DNA of 5,901 nt from Rhodocaloribacter sp964552015 (lineage in GTDB: Bacteria; Bacteroidota; Rhodothermia; Rhodothermales; ISCAR-4553), in NCBI GenBank assembly GCA_964552015.1, contig CAZKFR010000123.1, positions 1-5,901 of the forward strand. Direction: 5' to 3'. The notes beneath the pieces were generated by a model, which saw only the letters and a list, made by a program, of their open reading frames with translations, did not search any database and had not been told where the DNA came from. Both the position numbers and the translations under genes were made by a program. Positions 1 through 5,175 of this stretch are shown piece after piece. Numbering within the stretch: the stretch's first letter is position 1; every line of letters begins with the position of its first letter.

Positions 1-26
1 CGGGGCCGCCCCGAAGGACGGCCCCG
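1..26 (-). terminator. Rho-independent terminator hairpin of the OmpA-like gene
   Basis: Read on the minus strand, this stretch folds into an 11-bp stem (including one U-G wobble) capped by a UUCG tetraloop at 15-12, flanked by the closing C and G. It begins 26 nt after the stop codon of the OmpA-like gene. The fold is directional: on the plus strand the wobble becomes a C-A mismatch and the loop is not UUCG. The T-tract that should follow would lie beyond position 1, so it cannot be seen. Stem, loop and position are seen; termination is inferred. Confidence 0.7.
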
Positions 27-52
27 CCGTGAGAGAGGATGGCGTGGGTGTC

Positions 53-1585
53 TCAGTTGCCCCGCACCGGGATGGTGTCGGCGCGGCGGTACTGGGCCGT
101 CCCCTCTTTCTTGGAGGTCACACCGGCGACGCGGCCCTGGCCGACGGCCGTCAGGCGGCTGGCAGCCACGCCGTTGTCGACGTAGAACTGCTCGACGGCG
201 CGGGCGCGGTCTTCGGAGAGCCGCTGGGCGCTGCGCTCACCCGGGGCCGCGAAGCCCTCGATGCGGGCGTTCAGGTTCGGGCACGCCGTCAGGATCTCCA
301 GGTTCTCCTGGAGCTGGGCGCGGGCCTCGTCCGTGAGCGTGCTCGAGTTCCGGGCGAAGAAGACCGAGTTCATTTCGGCCACGGCGCAGATCGGGTTCTC
401 CCACGGGCGGACCGTGATGGTCATCGTGCGCCGCACCGTCCCGCCGCAGTTGGTCACCTCCAGCGTCACCGTGTAGGTGCCGGGCTGGGCGAAGGTGTGC
501 GTCGGGTTCGCCGCGGTCGAGGTGGTGCCGTCGCCGAAGTCCCAGCGGTAGGTCACCGGCGCGGTGCCCGTCACGTTGGCGTTGAAGGAGACGGCCGTCC
601 GCGTGTCCGGGTTCGAGGTCGAGGCCGTCATGGAGACGATCTCGGCGGCGGTGCAGGCGGGCACGACGGTCACCGAGCACGAGGAGACGCTGGGCGCCAC
701 ACGGCCGTTGTCCGCCGTCGCCGTGACGGTGTAGGTGCCGGCCTGGCTGTAGGTGTGGCTCGTCTGCATGCCCGAGCCCGTGGCGCCATCGCCGAAGTCC
801 CAGGTCACCGTCACCGGCTGCGTGGCGTCGGCGTTGACGTTGGCGCCGAAGGCGAGCGCCTGGCCCGTCTCCACCTCGCCGGCGGGGCAGGTCAGCGAGC
901 TGATCACGGCCGGCACGAACGGCTTGCCGAAGTTGATCTTCAGACCCACGCCGAGCGAGTTGAGCAGGTGGTCGAAGCTGCCGAAGCCGTTGTCGTCGCG
1001 GCCGTCGGCGTTCTCATCCGGGAACGTGATGTTGTCCGTGGCTTCGACGAAGAACGAGACGCGCTGACTCAGCCAGACGTCCAGACCCAGGCCGAGCACC
1101 GGGCCATAGGACACTTTGCCCTCATCATCGTAGGTGCTGGTGCGCGTTACCGGGTTCCAGACAAACAGGTCGCCATACGTGACGTGGAACCCGGCATGGA
1201 AGTACGGCGCCACCTTGCCGTCGGAAAGCAGGTAGCGAGCGATGAGTTGCCACGTCGTGCGGTCCGAAGAGTCATTCGAGGTAGACGTTCCGTTGGCGAA
1301 CTCGTGGATGAACGGGTAGTCGGCCTGCTGGAAGCCCAGGCTCAGGCTGTAGCGCGGGTTGAACTGGTAGCCCAGCTCGACGCCGACGCTGTAGGGGATG
1401 TCGATGCTGAAGAAGTCATCGAAGTTGAAGGGCGACTTTTCGTTGTCGCCCAGATAGGCGGAGAGGCCCACGCGCGGACGGATGAAGACCGTTTTGTCCA
1501 TCCGGATGGTCTGGGCCAGCGCTTCCCCGGCCGTCAGCAGCAGGAGCAGCGCGAGTATGGGGGTAAACAGTAGGCGTTTTCTCAT
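53..1585 (-). CDS. OmpA-family outer-membrane protein with beta-barrel and two PKD domains
   Basis: Product is 510 aa. A signal peptide (residues 1-24: basic MRKR, then a leucine-rich core and ALA before Q25) sends it to the envelope. Residues about 26-220 look like an outer-membrane beta-barrel: alternating aromatic/hydrophobic strands with Gly, ending LKINFG. Two PKD domains follow (about 226-308 and 310-393), each with a WDFGDG motif (262-267, 348-353) and a GTYTVT strand. An OmpA-like domain (about 400-507) closes the protein, with NSVFFARNSSTLT, RLSEDRARAVE and a late QYRRA. The family anchors the outer membrane to peptidoglycan. The acidic residue usually found in the GHTD/GYTD motif is missing here: the segment reads GFAAPGE (444-450). 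Six cysteines (233, 303, 311, 380, 400, 435) fall in pairs, one per domain. I chose ATG at 1585 because GAGGA sits 6 nt upstream and the signal peptide starts there; a GTG at 1624 has neither. Envelope role is confident; the ligand of the PKD domains is unknown. Confidence 0.9.
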   Translation of the reverse strand: MRKRLLFTPILALLLLLTAGEALAQTIRMDKTVFIRPRVGLSAYLGDNEKSPFNFDDFFSIDIPYSVGVELGYQFNPRYSLSLGFQQADYPFIHEFANGTSTSNDSSDRTTWQLIARYLLSDGKVAPYFHAGFHVTYGDLFVWNPVTRTSTYDDEGKVSYGPVLGLGLDVWLSQRVSFFVEATDNITFPDENADGRDDNGFGSFDHLLNSLGVGLKINFGKPFVPAVISSLTCPAGEVETGQALAFGANVNADATQPVTVTWDFGDGATGSGMQTSHTYSQAGTYTVTATADNGRVAPSVSSCSVTVVPACTAAEIVSMTASTSNPDTRTAVSFNANVTGTAPVTYRWDFGDGTTSTAANPTHTFAQPGTYTVTLEVTNCGGTVRRTMTITVRPWENPICAVAEMNSVFFARNSSTLTDEARAQLQENLEILTACPNLNARIEGFAAPGERSAQRLSEDRARAVEQFYVDNGVAASRLTAVGQGRVAGVTSKKEGTAQYRRADTIPVRGN

Positions 1586-1591
1586 GGCAAA

Positions 1592-1596
1592 TCCTC
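1592..1596 (-). promoter_or_regulatory. Shine-Dalgarno site of the OmpA-like gene
   Basis: On the minus strand this reads GAGGA, followed by a 6-nt spacer and the ATG at 1585. It decides the start against the upstream in-frame GTG at 1624, which would add 13 residues ahead of an otherwise ordinary signal peptide. It is the clearest correctly spaced ribosome binding site in the window. Confidence 0.7.
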
Positions 1597-1778
1597 GTTG
1601 GGTAAAGAAGGTGGAAGGTGGCACAGAAGCGGAGCCGAGGCTCCACGGGTTTCAACGTGCAACGCCTCCTTGGCGACGAGCGTGCGTCTCGGGCACGTTC
1701 AAGCGAGAACAATCCCTGTCGGTTCCCGCTCGTTGACGGTTGCTGCGTACGCGGCGCTAAACTTCCTGAAAAAAACAG

Positions 1779-1819
1779 AAAAAGTAAAACTGAGGGATGG
1801 CGAAAATGTATGAAAAGTA
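1779..1819 (-). promoter_or_regulatory. Candidate promoter zone of the OmpA-like gene
   Basis: The minus strand carries three TAnnTTTT octamers at 1819-1812 (TACTTTTC, with C last), 1810-1803 (TACATTTT) and 1786-1779 (TACTTTTT). The known Bacteroidota -7 element is TAnnTTTG, so these are near matches lacking the final G. No convincing TTTG -33 box stands at the right distance from any of them. A/T-rich DNA yields such matches easily, so this is a weak call based mainly on position and base composition. Confidence 0.2.
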
Positions 1820-1830
1820 CCCCGGATGCC

Positions 1831-1874
1831 GTGCCGATCCGGCCGTTGCATCCCCGAAAAGGCCGGACCGGCAC
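1831..1874 (-). terminator. Stem-loop downstream of gltA, probable transcript 3' end
   Basis: The arms at 1874-1861 and 1844-1831 form a 14-bp stem on the minus strand with one G-U wobble and a 16-nt loop, starting 16 nt after the gltA stop codon. On the plus strand the wobble would be an A-C mismatch, so the fold belongs to the gltA transcript. The nearest U-run (1816-1813) is about 14 nt past the stem, which is poor for a classical intrinsic terminator; the structure may instead protect the mRNA 3' end. A second, mutually exclusive 6-bp stem (GGATGC 1853-1848 with GCATCC 1829-1824) shares its sequence. Confidence 0.5.
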
Positions 1875-1890
1875 GCAGGGCGGCGTTGTT

Positions 1891-3168
1891 TCACCCGCGC
1901 TGCTCGATCGGCACGTAGGGCCGGGCGTTGGGGCCGACGTAGATCTGGCGCGGGCGGTAGATGCGCGTCGTGGGGTCCTCGCGCATCTCTTTCCACTGGG
2001 CGATCCACCCCGGCAGCCGGCCCATGGCGAACATGACGGTGAACATGTTCGTCGGGATGCCCATGGCCCGGTAGAGGATGCCGCTGTAGAAGTCCACGTT
2101 CGGGTAGAGCTTGCGCTCGACGAAGTAGTCGTCTTCGAGGGCGATGCGCTCGAGGTTCTTGGCGATGTCGAGCAGGGGGTCGTCCACGCCGAGCTTGGCC
2201 AGCACCTGGTCGGCGGCGGCCTTGATCACGCGGGCCCGCGGGTCGAAGTTCTTGTAGACGCGGTGGCCGAAGCCCATCAGGCGGAAGCCCGAGTTCTTGT
2301 CCTTGGCCAGCTCGATGTACTTGCGGTAGTTGGCGCCGTCCTGCCGGATGCGCTCGAGCATGTTGATCACGGCCTGGTTCGCCCCGCCATGGAGCGGCCC
2401 CGAGAGGGCGCTCACGCCCGCCGAGATGGCGGCAAACAGGCTGGCCCCGCTGCTGCCCACCATGCGCACGGTCGACGTGGAGCAGTTCTGCTCGTGGTCC
2501 GCGTGCAGGATCAGCAGCTTGTCCAGCGTGTCCTCGACGAGCGGGTCCACCTCGTAGGTCTCCGAGGGGACGGCGAACATCATGTGGAGGAAGTCGCCGG
2601 TGTAGCTGAGGTCATTGCGTGGGTAGATGTACGGCTGCCCGATCGACTTCTTGTACGCGAAAGCCGCAATCGTCTTGATCTTGGCGATCAGCCGGATGAT
2701 GTTCAGTTCGACCTCTTCCGGGTTGTCGTCATCGGGATAATAGGCCGAGAGCGAGGCGATGATGGTGGAGAGGACGCTCATCGGGTGGGCGCTCGGCGGG
2801 AACCCCTCGAAGAACTTCTTCATGTCTTCGTGGAGCAGGCTGTGGTAGGTCAGCCGGTGCCGGAACCGCTCGAGCTGCTCGCGGGTGGGCAGCTCGCCTT
2901 CGATGAGCAGGTAGGCCACCTCGAGGAACGACGACTTCTCCGTCAGTTCCTCGATGCTGTAGCCCCGGTAGCGCAGGATCCCCTCTTCCCCGTTGATGAA
3001 GGTGATGGCACTCTGGCACGAGCCGGTGTTGCCGTAGCCGGGGTCGAGGGTGATGGCGCCGGTGGTGGCGCGCAGCTTGCGGATGTCGATGGCCGTCTCC
3101 CCCTCCGTACCGACGACGAGAGGGAAGTCGTAAGCCTGACCGTTCAGCGAGAGAGTAGCTTTGTCCAT
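1891..3168 (-). CDS. gltA: Citrate synthase (type II, hexameric GltA type)
   Basis: Condenses acetyl-CoA and oxaloacetate to citrate in the cytoplasm, the first step of the TCA cycle. The 425-aa product matches the length of E. coli GltA (427 aa) and aligns with it from memory along its whole length, for example DPGYGNTGSCQSAITFINGEEGIL, LHADHEQN, MGFGHRVYKN and YPNVDFYSG. The catalytic triad of the family is present as H260 (GPLHGGAN), H302 and D359; H222 and H225 lie in the LHADHEQN substrate segment. The N-terminal beta domain typical of the hexameric, NADH-sensitive type is present. The position of E. coli Cys206, implicated in NADH/thiol regulation, is Ser202 here. ATG at 3168 fits the family N-terminus (MDKATLSLNG); an upstream in-frame start at 3255 would add 29 unrelated residues. 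There is no good Shine-Dalgarno sequence. It is transcribed divergently from the stress-protein gene. Confidence 0.97.
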   Translation of the reverse strand: MDKATLSLNGQAYDFPLVVGTEGETAIDIRKLRATTGAITLDPGYGNTGSCQSAITFINGEEGILRYRGYSIEELTEKSSFLEVAYLLIEGELPTREQLERFRHRLTYHSLLHEDMKKFFEGFPPSAHPMSVLSTIIASLSAYYPDDDNPEEVELNIIRLIAKIKTIAAFAYKKSIGQPYIYPRNDLSYTGDFLHMMFAVPSETYEVDPLVEDTLDKLLILHADHEQNCSTSTVRMVGSSGASLFAAISAGVSALSGPLHGGANQAVINMLERIRQDGANYRKYIELAKDKNSGFRLMGFGHRVYKNFDPRARVIKAAADQVLAKLGVDDPLLDIAKNLERIALEDDYFVERKLYPNVDFYSGILYRAMGIPTNMFTVMFAMGRLPGWIAQWKEMREDPTTRIYRPRQIYVGPNARPYVPIEQRG

Positions 3169-3208
3169 GCCCGTACGGAGTTGTTTATGTGAGGGGGAGA
3201 ACCGGGAG

Positions 3209-3223
3209 GGAGCAAGATACGAC
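3209..3223 (-). promoter_or_regulatory. Candidate gltA promoter element (GTCGTATCTTGCTCC)
   Basis: The minus strand reads GTCGTATCTTGCTCC, which matches 13 of 15 positions of an element facing the opposite way at 3290-3304. It ends 40 nt before the gltA ATG. Its core TATCTTG resembles the Bacteroidota -7 box TAnnTTTG, so it is probably a core promoter element; a shared regulator site is the alternative. No clear -33 TTTG box is visible upstream. The repeat is seen; its function is inferred. Confidence 0.5.
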
Positions 3224-3240
3224 ACCGGGCACGCCCCCGT

Positions 3241-3252
3241 GCCGGTACCGGC
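3241..3252. promoter_or_regulatory. 12-bp perfect palindrome, possible operator
   Basis: GCCGGTACCGGC is a perfect palindrome between the two inverted promoter-like elements, about 10 bp from their midpoint. Next to it, GGCACG (3228-3233) and CGTGCC (3238-3243) make a 6-bp hairpin with a CCCC loop, sharing three bases with the palindrome. A dimeric regulator could bind here and control both divergent genes, but GC-rich palindromes of this size also arise by chance. No regulator gene is in the window. Confidence 0.25.
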
Positions 3253-3289
3253 CACCGGGCCTTTTTCGGCGTGCTCCTCAGCGACGGGC

Positions 3290-3304
3290 GTCGTACCTTG
3301 CGCC
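3290..3304 (+). promoter_or_regulatory. Candidate promoter element of the stress-protein/channel operon (GTCGTACCTTGCGCC)
   Basis: The plus strand reads GTCGTACCTTGCGCC, the inverted partner of the element at 3209-3223, differing only at positions 7 and 13. It ends 44 nt before the ATG of the universal stress protein, nearly the same distance as its partner from gltA. The TACCTTG core is a near match to the Bacteroidota -7 box. Two similar elements, each pointing at its own gene, argue for paired divergent promoters. Confidence 0.5.
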
Positions 3305-3348
3305 TCGATACATTACGGCAAAAAACCTTCACTAATAGAGCCCGAGGG

Positions 3349-4305
3349 ATGCTTAAGATCCGTCGAATCCTGATCCCAACAGACTTTTCACCGTGTGCCG
3401 AGGCGGCCGTCGTGCAGGGAGGCGACCTGGCGCGTCGCTGTGGGGCCGAGGTGCACGTGCTCCACGTGGATGAAGGGCCGGGGGGGCCGTGGCGGTCCCT
3501 GCTGCGGCGCCTGATGGACGAGATGGGGGTGACGGAGATGCTCCGGGACCGGGTCGGGGAGGCCCGGCGGGCGCGCGAGGCTGCCCGGCAGCTCGAAGGG
3601 CTGACGGTGCACCGGGCCGAAGTGCGGGACGACGACGTCCCCCGCGCCATCCTGACCTACGCCGAGGCCCACGACGTCGACCTCATCGCGATGGGCACGC
3701 ACGGCCACCGGAGCCTGATCCACCCGGCGCTCGGTGGCGTGTCGGGCGACGTGGTGCGCCGGGCCACCCGCCCGGTGCTGACGGTACACGCCCCGGACGA
3801 AGCGCCCCCACCCCGCCCCTTCCGCAAGCTGCTGGTCCCGGTCGACTTCTCGGAGCACGCGGTGCAGGCGCTCCGCCACGCCCGGGCGCTGGCGGCGCTC
3901 TACGACGCCTCGCTGACCCTGCTGTTCGTGGCCGAGGAACGGGTGGTGCCGGTGTTCAGCGACACGGGCCTGCCCGCCTTCGTCACGCTGAAGATGCCGG
4001 ACGAGGAGGTCGCACGCTCCGAAGAGGCGCTGCGCCAGCTTGCGGCCAGCACGCCGGGTCCCGAGGTGCCGGTCACCTACCGCGTGCGCCCGGGGCACCC
4101 GGCCCGCGAGATCCTGGCCTGCGCCCGCGAGGAGGACATCGACCTGATCGTGATGAGCACGCACGGCGCCGGGGGGGACCGCCGTTTCTCGCTGGGCAGC
4201 GTCACCGAGCACGTGGTCCGCGAGGCGCCCCACGCCGTACTCACCCTGAAGGCCTTCGGCCGGCACCTCGTGGAGGATCCGGCCGACCCGAACGACGCAT
4301 CCTGA
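3349..4305 (+). CDS. Universal stress protein with two tandem Usp domains
   Basis: The 318-aa cytoplasmic protein has two Usp (UspA-type) folds in tandem, residues about 1-146 and 157-300. Each opens with a strand and acidic residue (ILIPTDFS; LLVPVDFSEHA) and closes with the nucleotide-binding loop. The ATP-binding consensus is G-2x-G-9x-G-(S/T). Domain 1 has G116, G119, G129 but Gly130 instead of S/T. Domain 2 has Ser270, G273, G283 and S284, so it misses only the first Gly. Both may bind nucleotide, domain 2 perhaps better; this is inference. Family members support survival under stress by poorly defined means. ATG at 3349 was chosen because the Usp fold begins immediately (MLKIRRILIP); an upstream ATG at 3271 adds 26 unrelated residues and would start before the promoter-like element. 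A GAGGG abuts the ATG, too close for a standard ribosome site. The stop is four bases from the channel gene, so the two are probably co-transcribed. Confidence 0.93.
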   Translation: MLKIRRILIPTDFSPCAEAAVVQGGDLARRCGAEVHVLHVDEGPGGPWRSLLRRLMDEMGVTEMLRDRVGEARRAREAARQLEGLTVHRAEVRDDDVPRAILTYAEAHDVDLIAMGTHGHRSLIHPALGGVSGDVVRRATRPVLTVHAPDEAPPPRPFRKLLVPVDFSEHAVQALRHARALAALYDASLTLLFVAEERVVPVFSDTGLPAFVTLKMPDEEVARSEEALRQLAASTPGPEVPVTYRVRPGHPAREILACAREEDIDLIVMSTHGAGGDRRFSLGSVTEHVVREAPHAVLTLKAFGRHLVEDPADPNDAS

Positions 4306-4309
4306 AACG

Positions 4310-5149
4310 ATGAAGCGAGAGCCCAAGCAGCACGAGCCGGTGCTGACCGGCTGGCGCCACCGGTGTCACGAGATCATCTTCGAGGCGGAAACACCGGCGG
4401 GACGAGCCTTCGATGTGGTGCTGATTCTGGCGATTGTCGCCAGCGTCGTCGTGGTGATGCTCGAGAGCGTGGCCGTCATCCGCGTGCGCCACGGCACGCT
4501 GCTCTATGCGCTGGAGTGGGTCTTCACCCTCCTGTTCACGATCGAATACGTGCTCCGGCTGCTGTGCGTGGGCCGGCCGCTGCGCTACGCGACGAGCTTC
4601 TTCGGGGTCATCGACCTGCTGGCGGTCATCCCCACCTACGTGAGCCTGCTGCTTCCGGGTGCCCAGTACCTGCTGGTGCTCCGCCTGCTGCGCATCCTGC
4701 GCGTCTTCCGCGTGCTGAAGCTGGTGCAGTACCTGACCGAGGCGCAGCAACTGATGCGAGCCCTGCGCGCCAGCCGCCGCAAGATCACGGTGTTCCTCTT
4801 CGCCGTGCTCACGCTGGTGGTCATCCTGGGCTCACTGATGTACCTGATCGAAGGGCCGGAGCACGGCTTCACGAGCATCCCCCGCAGCGTCTACTGGGCC
4901 GTCGTCACGCTCACCACCGTCGGCTACGGCGACATCGTCCCGCAGACGAACCTGGGGCAGACCCTCGCCACGGTGGTGATGATCATCGGCTACGGCATCA
5001 TCGCCGTGCCCACCGGCATCGTGACGGTGGAGCTCTCGCGGGCCACCCACGTGGCCCCCGCCGTCTCCACGGAGGCCTGCCCGGCCTGCGGCGCCGACGG
5101 GCATGATGCCGACGCCGTCTTCTGCAAGTACTGCGGCGCCCGCCTCTGA
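4310..5149 (+). CDS. Voltage-gated-type potassium channel (six-TM ion transporter) with C-terminal zinc ribbon
   Basis: The 279-aa inner-membrane protein has the Kv architecture: S1 (about 35-51), S2 (65-87, with E69 and E79), S3 (95-115, with D102), S4 voltage sensor (119-138, with R125, R128, R131, R134 and K137 at every third position), S5 (157-180), pore helix and S6 (215-241). The selectivity filter TTVGYGD (202-208) marks K+ selectivity; a functional channel is a tetramer. A hydrophilic tail ends in a zinc ribbon with C257, C260, C272 and C275 (CPAC...CKYCGARL). As far as I recall, such tails occur on other bacterial ion-transporter proteins; their role is unclear. The gene starts four bases after the stress-protein stop, which suggests one operon and a link between K+ flux and stress. 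No Shine-Dalgarno sequence is evident, so translation may be coupled to the upstream gene. Closely related sodium channels lack GYGD. Confidence 0.95.
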   Translation: MKREPKQHEPVLTGWRHRCHEIIFEAETPAGRAFDVVLILAIVASVVVVMLESVAVIRVRHGTLLYALEWVFTLLFTIEYVLRLLCVGRPLRYATSFFGVIDLLAVIPTYVSLLLPGAQYLLVLRLLRILRVFRVLKLVQYLTEAQQLMRALRASRRKITVFLFAVLTLVVILGSLMYLIEGPEHGFTSIPRSVYWAVVTLTTVGYGDIVPQTNLGQTLATVVMIIGYGIIAVPTGIVTVELSRATHVAPAVSTEACPACGADGHDADAVFCKYCGARL

Positions 5150-5166
5150 GCGGACGCCCCCTTTTT
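5135..5166 (+). terminator. Possible intrinsic terminator overlapping the end of the channel gene
   Basis: GGCGCCCGC (5135-5143) pairs with GCGGACGCC (5150-5158) over nine positions with one C-A mismatch. The 6-nt loop (5144-5149) contains the channel stop codon TGA, and after CCC a run of five T follows (5162-5166). It would end the stress-protein/channel transcript. Only 9 nt separate the T-run from the next ATG, so it could also limit read-through into the downstream gene. Hairpins are common in GC-rich coding ends, so confidence is moderate. Confidence 0.45.
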
Positions 5167-5175
5167 GTATTCCGT

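Larger units (their letters stand above)
1586..1890 (-). other. Intergenic region and leader between gltA and the OmpA-like gene
   Basis: This 305-bp gap has no convincing gene. From the gltA side it holds a long stem-loop (1831-1874), an A/T-rich stretch (about 1769-1819) that stands out against the GC-rich surroundings, and then about 180 nt of GC-rich leader. The leader contains a perfect minus-strand AAGGAGG (1671-1665) that serves no obvious start and a small hairpin (GGAGC arms, 1644-1631). The promoter of the OmpA-like gene probably lies here, most likely near the A/T-rich part, which would leave a long 5' untranslated region. That placement is inference. Confidence 0.5.

Noticed and set aside
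500..820. The two PKD domains as a recent tandem DNA duplication
   Set aside because: They share only the family motifs WDFGDG and GTYTVT; the rest of the two domains differs in sequence and cysteine placement, so any duplication is old.
29..1573. 514-codon open frame on the plus strand opposite the OmpA-like gene
   Set aside because: Its product is a low-complexity string rich in Arg, Gly, Val and Ala with no domain, as expected of the complement of a GC-rich gene; the minus strand encodes a clear signal peptide, PKD and OmpA domains.
1678..1700. Small hairpin CGTGC/GCACG in the leader of the OmpA-like gene
   Set aside because: The stem of five pairs is expected by chance in such GC-rich DNA, and it pairs better on the strand opposite the gene.
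1416..1874. 152-codon minus-strand frame crossing the start of the OmpA-like gene
   Set aside because: Its start lies inside the post-gltA stem, its sequence is low in structure, and its second half is an out-of-frame reading of the signal peptide and barrel.
1618..3192. 524-codon open frame on the plus strand opposite gltA
   Set aside because: It covers the complement of the unmistakable citrate synthase and has biased composition without recognisable motifs.
3250..3266. GGCC-ACCG-GGCC followed by TTTTT as a plus-strand terminator
   Set aside because: The stem has only four pairs, and no plus-strand gene lies upstream in the window for it to terminate.
3388..4326. 312-codon minus-strand frame and 274-codon plus-strand frame over the stress-protein gene
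   Set aside because: Both are Arg/Gly/Pro/His-rich shadows; the chosen frame has two full Usp domains.
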